In this document: positions 20,901 to 32,900 of the stretch, one piece after another
Layout of the letters: every line of letters begins with the position of its first letter
Numbering within the stretch: position 1 is the first letter of the stretch
Source: Hippopus hippopus
Taxonomy: Eukaryota; Mollusca; Bivalvia; Cardiida; Cardiidae
Assembly: GCA_946811185.2 (NCBI GenBank)
Contig: OX328109.1
Location: forward strand, 34,022,129 to 34,086,128
DNA: 64,000 nt
Direction: 5' to 3'
Translations under genes and position numbers: made by a program
Notes under the pieces: model-generated
The model's input: only the letters and a program-made list of their open reading frames with translations
Told to the model about the DNA's origin: nothing
The model's database searches: none

Positions 20901-23900
20901 GGATTGCTAGAAGACCTTTTTTGGAAAAGGTGATATTGCTGTTTACCAGAATTTTCTTGTTTTCCCAAAATGTTTTGAAAAGGCTTTTTTCTCAGGGCCA
21001 TTCAAAGTTGGCTTTGTTTATTAAAGGGTGAAACAATTTGTCATTTTACTGACCTGGGAAAATATCCACGCTTTCCTGGTGATATCTTAAGGTAAACAAT
21101 GAGGGTTTTTAAGATGCATTTGAAATTAAATCATACCAGTGTAAAGTATGAAAATTATCGTTAAACCTTTCCCAAACAATCCCTGGTTTTTGCGATACTG
21201 GGAAAGAAGGCTTTTGAAAACACTGTAGGAAAAGGAGAAAATGCTGGTAACCAGCATTTTCTCCTTTTCCCACAATGTTTTCTACCCTTTCATAGACAAA
21301 AATCAACATTTGCATTACATTTGATTAGTCGTCTGCAAACACTTTCAATTTGGTCTAGTCCAAAATTTTGTTGTTTGGGAAAGGGTTAAGATGACAATCT
21401 ATTACAGTATGGTAGGTCCAAGTGTTAGTCACTAGCAGGAAAATTAATTTTGAAAGTGGGTCAAAAGTTGTTAGGTCACTCAATCTTTTTATTTACTCTT
21501 TACCTGATTTTAAAATTCATATTTCTGCCAGAGAATAACACTTGGATAAACCACAAAATAAAAGATTGTCATCCTCACACTGATTTTCATTCTTTAAAAG
21601 GTTGTGATTTAAATTCAAATGCGTTTTAACTTTTGTTTACTTTTAGCTGCTACTGGGGCTTTAACTCTTTACCACACGACAAAATTATTGACTCATCCAC
21701 AAATGCAAATGAAAGGATAAACAAACTGTAAATTACTGACCAGCTCCCCAAATATGGGCAGCAATAGGGTTGCTGTTGCTGTATTGCTTGTCACCTCTGT
21801 CACCCCAGCAACGATGCTGCACAGGACAAGGTTCATAATCCAAGGGTCAAGGTCAGAAAACCTGGTCAACTCTTGCCCCATCCATGAGGAAAAACCTGAT
21901 TCCTAGAAACAGAATTCTTTTGTCAATTAACAAAGTAACTCTTTACCAAATGGCAAAATCTTTGACTTGTCCAAATTGAAAGCATTAAATGTTGCTCAAA
22001 TAACTGAATCTCTCTCTATGAAATGTTAGAGCCATATTTTAATTGTTGTCTGCGAACTCTACTGGACAAGTCTACATTTTTGTTCCATAGTAAAGAGTAA
22101 AACAGTCATTATAGGTACTATTAGTCTAGTTTTTACAACAGTATATCTGTTAGTTTTTTTAGCCATCATAGTTTTGGCTATTTCTTTCTTTGTTTTTGTC
22201 AGTGTTCATTGTTCTGGCTAATGCTCATTATTTGGGTCAGTGTTCATTGATATTGCTGGTGTACACCCTTTCTATTAACGATTTTTGTTATGGCTTGCAT
22301 ATCATTACTTCAGACAAAACATTTCTGAAAATTCATTGTCTGCTTTTCAAGGTGATAGAAGTTGGAAACATTTTCACCCTGATAAAAGTGAGTATGGTCT
22401 ACGTATTCACGTACCTGACTTGCTTTGGCTATGGCAAATCCCCCTCCAAGCAGTAGAATTACACCCCATGGTAATTTCTGATGTGCTGCAGCCCAAGTTA
22501 GAATAGGTTTATAGCGTCTTCTCTCTAGAATTACAATTACTGATCTTTTAACTCATAAAGCACCTTTCACAACTATAGTTGCTTAGGCAGCCCATGCAGA
22601 TCAAGATCAGACTTCACAAAATGTGCAGTCTGATCTTTCATTTACACTGTCTGCTTTGCTAAAACACTTTACATGTATACTACAGCCATCATAATATTGC
22701 AATTATTCAGGTCTTATTTCTAACCTAAAGATGTCTGTTGGGTTTATTCAGCGCTCTAAGGGTTAAAAATAACTTTATTGGTTTTTCCAGATTTTAACTC
22801 ACAGCATGAAAATAAATATCAATTTTTGGAAGTTTTTATGGCCCAGCAGGCCAGTGTGGAAATCAATGTGGCAAAAGGAAAACTTGCTTGCTCTTTGCAT
22901 GAATTTGTTTTGACACATTATTTTACCTGTTTTCATGCATCAAACTTTAAGTCATCAAAAGTTATGTTGGTTTTTTACAGAAATGATTTCAAAGACATCA
23001 GCTGCAGATCTGTTTGAAGAGAGTTTTTAATTAACTCTTTACCAAACAAAGCCATGTTTTATGAACCAGGGTCCGGTTTCATGAAAAACTTAAGTCTCTT
23101 ATTTTGCTCAAATCCATTAAAGGCCCAATATCGGCCAAAAACACAATGCAGGTGTTAAAATGCATTTAAATTTAAATCATACCTTTTAAAAGCATAAAAA
23201 ACATTTTGAAGATGACAATCTGTTATTGGTGGTCGGCCCAAGCATAAGTCTATGGCAGGAAAAAAATGAATTTCAAAATCAGGCAAAAATTTAACTAAAG
23301 AAAGAGTGACCTGGCAACTTTTAATCCAGTTTTAAATCAATACTTTTGCATGCAACTAACACTTTCATCAACCGTACAATAACAGATTGTAGTCTTCACA
23401 ATAATTTCCATACTTCTGAATAGAATGATTTGAGTTTAAATGCTTTTTAACACCTGTTCTGGCTACTTTTCTACTTTTAGCTATTGTTACTTTAACTGAC
23501 ATTCTCAAATCCTGAGTTGACACAACATTTCAGACACCAATCAGCATAATAATGGACTTAATTCTGTTAAATGAATTAAATCCATTTATTGCGCTGAGTT
23601 GAGTCTGAAACACTGTGTCAACTCGTGATTTGAGAATGTTACTTAATCCTTTACCAAACAATCCCTAGTTTTAACAAGCTTTTGAAAGAAGCCTTTTGAA
23701 AACATTGTGGAAATAGGACAAAATGCTGGTAACCAGCATTTTCTCCTTTTTCAACAATGTTTTCTACTCTATAAAGGACAAATTCCACCATTTGAGCCAT
23801 CTTTAACTTGTCGTCTGCAAATGCTATCAATTTGGATTAGTCCAAAATTTTGTCGTCTGGTAAAGAGTTAAGTCTGTCAATGTTAGTAAAATGCATCTTG

Positions 23901-26900
23901 AATAATGAACTAGACTTAAGTCAGAAAATGAGTCTATTTGTGGATTTGAGCAAAATAAGAAACATATATTTTTGTTAAACCAAGCCCGGAAGAAGAGAAC
24001 AAATGAAAACATCAAGTGAAAAGGGAGGAAATGCAAAGATAAACCCCATCATTTGAGCCATTAGCATAATTTGTTGTCTGTAAATTCTTTTTTGCAATAT
24101 GGACAATTCGAAAATTCTTTCATTTGGGAAACAGTGTATTCGTCTAGAAATTTAAGGGAATAGAGAAAACACATAGAATTGGAATGTGATCTATACCTGA
24201 ACCTAGATCTGGCAAATGGGGGCTTAATGCATCTCTGTAATCCATCATAATAAGCAAGCCATCAAATACTTATGGATCCATAACAGCCCCTTTTTTTAAC
24301 GACAAACTTAATAATGAGGTAGACTGGGCCTTGGAGATAGAAAAAATTGACCAATAACAAAAACTTTCGGCCAAGGTCAGCCTGTGCATACTGCCAGGCT
24401 GACCTAGGTTGAAGCTTTTCAGATGCATCAAGCACCCTTCTCACACAGCATGACTCACCTGTATTTGCTCCACATACAACTGGTAACTCTGCAGGCAACA
24501 TGAATAGTAGCACACTGAACAGTATACTTGGAGTAGAATCTGACACTGTGCTCTTTCCCCTGTCAATGAATCATGAGATATTGTATTAAGATTTAACTAG
24601 AAATGTCAAAAATCAGACAAATACCCCCTCCCCCCCACCAGCACCTCGTCACTGAAGCAGCACAATCAGAGAACATAAATGATTTTCAAAACAAAGTTCA
24701 CCTGTGACCTTGACCTTTTACCCATGTGACCCAAAAAAACAGGACACCTCCTTGGGTCATGAGCAACACTTGTATAAAGTTTCAGGGTCCTAGGACAAAC
24801 AGCTATTGAATTAGAGCATGGAAACAATTTTCAAACAGAAGTGCACCTGTGACCCTGACCTTTGACCCATGTGACACCAAAAAAAATTGGGCAGTTCCTT
24901 GGGTCATGAGCAACACTTGCATAAAGTTTCAGGGTCCAAGGTCAAGCAGCTTTTGAGTTAGTGCACGGAAACGAAAACAAGACGGATGGATTGACAGACT
25001 GACGGACAAACAGACATGGTGAAACCAGTATGTCCTCCTCTTGTTTGTAGGGGGCGGGGGGGTATGACAATTAATTTGTTGCAGGTTAACATTGCTAGCA
25101 TTAAAAATCATAAGGACTCAAAGTCCTAAAGAGCGAATTTGTGCAACAGTATTCAGTAAGATGGTGTAAAGGAAAATAAAAGTTCCATCACAACTCATGT
25201 AACGCATGTACATGTAACCAATAAGTGGAGTTAGCATGGGCAAAGGAAAGTCAAAGTTGTTCTGCCAAGCGGGCCGTGCAGTAACTGTCTTTGCACGAAT
25301 TATAAAGGAATAGTAATTTGATACATCAATCTGCAGCAGTTTTCTTCTAGTATAAGAATTAGGACCGTATATACATGTACATGTAGGACTGTATACAGTT
25401 ATCACAAAACTGAAGTTGAGATGCACTAGCAGGCAGAGAGAGAGAGAGAGAATATCATACCCAGTCTCAAATCCAATTCCCCAGCCATCTATATTGGGTG
25501 GTTTTCTAAAGATCCACAACACAACTAGGCATATAAACACAATGAGCACTTCTATCTCACACAACCTAGAGAAAACAATTGGATACAAGCTTATCTTTTA
25601 CCAAACAGTTTCATATGCTCTTTCTCTGAGGAAGCCACCCTTAGACAACATTGTGGGAAAAGAAAAAATGTTGTTGACCAGCACTCTCTCCTTTCCCGAT
25701 ATTTTCTACCCTTTTTAGAGACAAATGCCATTTCTGGAGCCATGTTTTTTTCCAAAAGAGAGAATACATACTTAATGATCATAAAATTTCAAAACCGATT
25801 CATAATTGATTTACACTGGTTAATATACCATCGCATAATGTCATCTCGCAAATCTGAGGTCAGTTTTGATCAATTCTGAGTGACCTTTGTCACTGTAATG
25901 TCAATTTTTTTTTAATTCAATCATGAAACCTGAGTTGAACACTACATGTATAGGTAAAACATTCTGGAACAGGGATGGAACACTACTCCACAGAAAAAAA
26001 TCCATGCTGGTGGTAACGCTTAGCTGCAGTTGCTTTTAGAAATAGATTGATTTTCGGCAAAACTTCTATGCTGAAAAAGGGGCATAACTGTATCAAAAGT
26101 ATTTTGATGATTACCTGCTGCTGTTCCCCTATTGATAGTTGATAAAATTTAATATAGTCCAAGTTTACAGCAAATATCTTTACTGATGAGGGAGATATTA
26201 TAAATGTCAAAGTTTTTGCACAACACGAAGCAAAAGCAGACAATGACGACACAGACGACAACTAAGAGTCAAAACACTTTGACTATTTCTTCTAAAACAG
26301 CTGAGGCAAAAATCCAATCAATGAGGCATTTCTGTATTGCTGTAAGAGATAGAAAATGTGACAACAAATGATATTGAATGCAGTGTTACTTTTGTAGTGA
26401 CCGCTATATGATTCAAGTAATATAAAAGCCAAAGTTGTTTCAAGTAGTGATAAAGAGAAAACATTGTGGAAAAAGGAGAAAATGCTGGTTACCTGCACTT
26501 CCTCATTTTACCACTATGTTTTTAAAAGTCTTTCACTTTAGGGTCATCAACAGGGTTGCTGGTAAAGGATTAATAATGAAGAACTAAAAGGGGTAAACAC
26601 TTACGTAATTTTTCCAAGTGCTTTGTATTGTTCACGTATTGTGCTGTTGACCGCAAGTTTTGTTTGAGCATTTAGTCTCTTAAAACAACTGTAAGGAAGA
26701 GTCAATCACACGAAAGATTTTATGAGAAAAGCAATTACAAAAAAATTGAGGCATGCTCTGATAAAAAGGGACTTAATGCATCGCCATGTTTCTTGATACC
26801 AGGCAAGTCATAACATAATTATGGATCCATGGTAGCCACTTTTTAAAACAACTGACTTAATCATGAGGTAGACTGGTCCTTGGACATACAGAATATTTAT

Positions 26901-29900
26901 GCAGATGCACTAAGCCCCCTTTTCACATATCATGGCTCAAATTTTTTTTTTGGTAGCATGACTGACTGAATGTTGTTTTATGCTGAGTTAAATATTATTT
27001 CAGTCATATCATATACAAGTCCCATCTACATCTATAGTGTCTTTGATTTTTGTTTGGCACTCTCAGAGGTAACTTGCTGCTAGATGTCTATGTATAGGAT
27101 AGAAAAAGCACTCCATTGTATACGGGAAATATATGTCGTAGTCCAAACTGGAGTCTAGGCAGATCCGGAATCCGCGTAGACCAAACTGGAATTCTGCCTA
27201 GACCAAAACAGGGTTCCAGTTTGGCTAGGCAGCTCCACAATCTGCCTAGACCAAATTGGAATATTTTTTTGTTTAATATGGTGCAACTACATATAAACCA
27301 TCTTATTTAACTTAAACCCCAACATAAAAGAAGTTTTAATGAGAAATTCTGAGTAAGATTAAATTTTGAATGTTTTGCACTTTAGAAAAAAAAAATGCAA
27401 CATGGAAAACGGAGCAATTGTGGGAAAAACAAATAAATTGCTTTAATTAAAAATACACCTCAGTTGTAAACACATGTGGATTAATAAGATTAAAAAAATT
27501 TGGAAAAGAATCTATTTTGGTCTACACAAAATTATAATTCTGAATTGGTCTAGGGCAGATTCCGGATCTGCCTAGATTCTGATCTGGCCTACGACACATA
27601 CATGAGCATTACCCAGTGTATATTTCTCGTATAATATGTCACATGATTTTTTTATCAGACTTGGACCACATGAGTAATTTATACAACTATCAAATATATA
27701 GACATACAACCTTGAGAGTAGTATCTTTGATATATGATTTTAAATTACTGTTTGCTGATTGGTCAAATCACTATACAAAAGGTCTGAGTATTCGATAGGA
27801 TACAACTGCCACTGTGTACAGGAACAATGCACATGTGTTAGCAACGGTATATTTCTCATATACAAAGGCACAAGATTTCTATCCAACTTAGAACCACATG
27901 AGTAATATATACAACTATTGTATAAAAAGATAAATAGCCATGGGAGTTTTATCTTGCGTATCCATGTTCAAAATACTGTTTTGTGATTGGTCAAATTGCC
28001 ATAAGTGTGGTCTAACTTGCCAAGAAAATATGAATGACTTACCCAAGTCTTAGGAAGAACAAACTGAGCCACAGCCAAGCCAAGATCATTCCCATTAAGG
28101 ACATGGGAAAAGCAAAACCCATCCACTTAGCAAATGATATATCAGGGTCTGCATTTGGGTCACCAGTTTTGGCAACATAAAACCTGTAAATATAACAGAA
28201 TAGAATTACAGTCAACCTATCATAGTATCCAGCTATAATAGTGAACAACAGTTACTAGTGAGAGGCTAACATTTCTGTTAAAAAATATGAAAAACAAGAA
28301 GAAATCAATCTATATAAAAACCATGGTCTGTGAAAAGAGTTTTTTGTTTTAATGCATTATTTTGCCAAAAAGTATTGACCCACATCAGTCTGCACTGTCC
28401 GTGCATGGTGACTTGGGTTAAAAATTTTAGCTGTGGCAAGGGTTTTCTGTGGACTATCTGTATTGTGTGTGTGTGGTGGGGGGGGGGTGTTTCCAATTGA
28501 CCCCCTTCAAATGAATAAAGAAGGCAAACATATAAATTTGGGGGGTCATTTACAAACTTTGGGTTTTTTTCCTCCTTTCCCACAACGTTTTCTATCTCTT
28601 CAAAGATGATAGATAATAAAATGTATTAAAACCGTTTCCTTACTCATTGGCCTGTCCCTGCAGGACCAGATTGGGTGGTGTCCCAGTTATGGTGGCTATA
28701 CCGCCCATGTTTGCACCCCAGGCCACACACAAGGTCAAGGCTTTAGCCACCCGCTGGAACTCATCCTTACTCATATGAGATTGAGTTCTTCTGATAGGTG
28801 GCACTACCTTGTACTTTTCTCTGAAAAGAAAAACAACGAAAAACAAGAGCTACGTACAGTGGTTCATGTATTCCAAAAAGGTCTTATTAAAAATTGCTTA
28901 CTTCTATATAAGGCTGCATAGCTCTCAATAGCCTAAATCGACATGGAAAAAAAATACAAGATGCATCTCCTCTCCCCATTTCACCCCTCCACCATGTGGC
29001 CAAATTTTCACACCCAAGGCCATAGAAAGATAGCACAACTAAAGGATTATCAATTTTGATGATACACAGACCAAATTTAAGGCTATCTAGACAAGAATTT
29101 TTGTAAATCTGAAACATCATCTAATCTCCCCTATCCCCAGTGCCATTTTCAAGCCGAGAGTAAGTATTAGTTTTCATCTAGCAATTTCTCTTTTTTTTCT
29201 CAGATAGACCAGGATGATAAAAAAAAAAAAGCACTGATCTATGTAATACTTGCAAGTGATATGTAATATTCTTTTTTCTTACCCTGCCTCACCATTCATC
29301 TTTTTATCGGTCTGTTTCTCTGTGACCACTTCCTCAGGTTCATAAGCTTGATTTAGAACACCTCCCTCTGTATCTGTAAAGTTAATACATAACATAAAGT
29401 AATCTTTGGGTTACAACAAGTGAAGTCACATAGTGTGCACAGAAATAACTAGCAATGTAACAAAAAGGAGATGCAATACTGTATAATTTTTTAGCGATTC
29501 TGCGAATTTGAAAAATTCGCAAACTTTTCTGTTCTCATATTTTACTACAAATATACCAACAAATAACAAGTGTCTTGAATTCGCTAACATTTCCATACGC
29601 AAAATGTCTGAAATCAGTAATTCTCAAATTTTTCGACACACATACCCATGTATTCAGTACCCCTGTCAGTGCTTTGACAACAGATGCTAAAACTAACTCT
29701 TATCCTACTTAATAAGTTAAATGAAACTTTTAAGATGATAGCAAAATAAATAATTTTGCTATATCAAAGATAATTGTTAAGGAAAGAATTTTCCTTTTTC
29801 AGACAGTATAGATCAAAGATCAGACTGCACAGTGCAGTCTGATCTTGATCTATACTGTCCGCAAAAGGTCAGTAAGTGGCACTTAGCAGCCTAAGGATTA

Positions 29901-32900
29901 ATATACGGTACATTACACACAAAAATGTCTAAGCTCAAAGGGAGACAATTCTAGCAAAATTTCATAAACAGACATCAAAATATTGGGTCTTCCACCTGTA
30001 CAGTTTCTTAGGGTGCCGAATAAACCAAACAGACATTTTCTGTCTAAAAATAAACCCAAATAATTACAATTTCATCGCTGCACTTATCCATAATGTCTCA
30101 ACGAAGCGGACAATGTTGATCAAAGATCAGATTGCACGTTTTGTGCAGTCTGATCTTGATCTACGCTGGCTGCAAAGGCAAAACAAATTTACCCTTATGG
30201 GTTAACCCTTAACCTGATAAATAAGTAAGTTAAATGATCTTTCAAGCCAATAGCAAAAATCTAAATGGTGCTATTTAAAACTTATTTTTTGGACAAAAAT
30301 ATCTCCTTGTTGGACAGTGTCAATCCAAGATAAGACAGCATGTTCTGTGCAGTCTGATTTTTACTTACACTGTCCACAACAGGTCATTGAGTCTCACTCA
30401 GCAGGTTAAGGGTTAATACCTGATCCTTGATTTACTTCCTTCACCGTTGTTATCACAGCCGTAATGATAGGCACCATCATGGATGAAGCAGCCGTGTTGC
30501 TGATCCACATAGACAAAAACCACGTAGTGCTCATCATACCAAGAATTAACCTGAGAATAGAATCATCATGTATGTGATATACATAATTTTAATATAATTA
30601 TAATATGAAGGCTTTTCGATACATTCATGGACTGTTGTTGTTAAAACCACGTTTCATGGTACATGTATTCTAAGCTAAAATTTTACCAGTAACGGCATGA
30701 ACATATTATGAACTTGATTAAAAAATATACACTTTCAAAACATTTCAAATGCAAAATATGCGTAACTATAGTAACCCATGTAATGTGCAATGTCGGGCTC
30801 CAATTTTCTCCCGATTTGAAACATGTTATTCTGCAAAGTCTGGCTGGTATCTGCTGAAAAGTGATAGCTTACAAGTTCTAAAATTGTAACCTTGATAAGG
30901 TTGAGATATCAGGCTACTGATAATTTTGAATTATTGCAGTAGACCTAGATCTATAAGGTTTATAGCTAAACAAGTAGATTTATACCAGAGAGGTTGTGCA
31001 CCAACTATCCTCATTACACCAAGGGAAACTCGTTTATGTAGCCCACTTTCCTCCAAAGCAACAGCAATCAACAGACCTCCGAGAAAAAGCATCGTTGTGT
31101 CCTAAAGAGGATGTTAAGAATATATGAGTCATGCTCTGTCAAAAAGAGGTTTAATGGATCTCCATAATGTAAAGTAACAAGCAGGATGTCAAATAACTAT
31201 GGATACATAAACTGTTTTGTCTAACAATGAACTGAATCATAAGGTAGACTGGTCCTTCATGTACAGATAGTTAACCAATAGCAAAAATTTTAGACCCACA
31301 TGACCAGCCTGTGCACAGGCTGACATGGGTCAATACTTTTTGAAGATGCAATAGATCTAAACTTCCTTTTCACAGAGCACAGCTCGTATCTTCCAACCCT
31401 TCATGAAACAACTGTGTTATAAGGATCCAGTTAAAAAAGTCCTTTTGAAAACATTGTGGGAAGGGAAAAAGAGAATATGCCACTAACCAGCACTCTCTTC
31501 TTTTCCCACAATGTGCTCTAACCATACAAAGAGAAAATTTTACCATCTTAGCTATAGATCTATTTAGATCAAGATCTAGTTTGTTGTCTGCAAACTGTTT
31601 CGAGATCTAGACCTTGATCTAATTGGATTAGTTAAAACTTTTGACATACAGTTTATTCTTTACAAAACAATCCCTTGATTCTGTGACTATGAAGAAGTAA
31701 GCTTTAATAATGAAAACATTGTTTGATAGGAGAAAATGCTGGCTATTTCTCCTTTTCCCACAATGTTCTCTACACATTCAAAGACTAATCATTCAAGCCA
31801 CGATTCATTACCACTTCATTTTCAATTGGACAAGTTTAAGTTTTTTTGTCAGGTAGTGAGTTAGCTGTTTATCTGAAGACAAAATTCTAGATTCTTCCAA
31901 ATTGAAACCATGAGCAGACGACAAATTGATTGAGGCTCAATTGATGGGATGCTGTTTAGGATCACGCTGTCTGCCTTTGGAACACCCTGGAAATCATGGT
32001 AAACACATGACGCAAAAGATGCCAGAAAGGATTTGTTTTTAAATTTTTTTAATTAGATATATGCGTTGTCATTTGCTTTCACAAATTAAAATTGTAGCAT
32101 TTGAAAAAGTGTCTGAACCTAAATTAATCTCCTTATTGGAGAGTACTCTCATTATAAGAGTGTTAATACATCGGATCCATAAGATCATACCATACTACGT
32201 AATATGATAAATTTTAGTATGCTTTAACTCACCGTTACATAGGAACCACTGATAGTTTTGGCATCAGATATTCCCAGCATAGGGAAAAGAAAGATTGGTA
32301 TGAGAGCGGTGGCTGCGATTGGAATGGCTTCCGTCATCCATAATAACGCCATCACGATGATCCCGTAAAGACATCGGGCGGGCTGAAATCACCGATCAAA
32401 GTACATACTGTTAAAAACAGCAATCGATTTTGTCTAATTTGGCTCCCTATTTGTTAAAGAAACACTTGACTATGATTTCGATTCCCAAGTTTTCAGGAAG
32501 TCCTAACCAAGACGGGTAATTTTTCATGCGCGTGCTTAGATGGCTTCAAACTAAACTGTAGAAATACTCGTACATGTAGAACACACGAGGACAAACCCAG
32601 TTTTTTCACTTTCTTTCTGTAAAATTCTGTATCCCGTTAGTAACGGGAAAGCCGTTATTGTTTAATAAGAGATAAATACATTTATAACATGGAGGGCAAC
32701 AGTTGCCTAGATACCTTTTTTGTGGTATTTGTCGAAGACAATACCACTATGAGTTCAATATTGAATTTTGAAGACCATGTACCGTATTTTGTGCAAAGCC
32801 GAAGGAAATAAACCCAATTAAACTCAATTTTTCTCAGACAAATGAGTTTTTCGGTAGCACTCAGATATGTAATTGGAAATGGCATGTTAAAATACACTGG

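Noticed and set aside
25118..25588. 156-aa minus-strand ORF as a single coding unit
   Set aside because: Only its N-terminal 35 codons are SLC13 exon 9; the rest is read-through of the intron past a good GTATGA donor.
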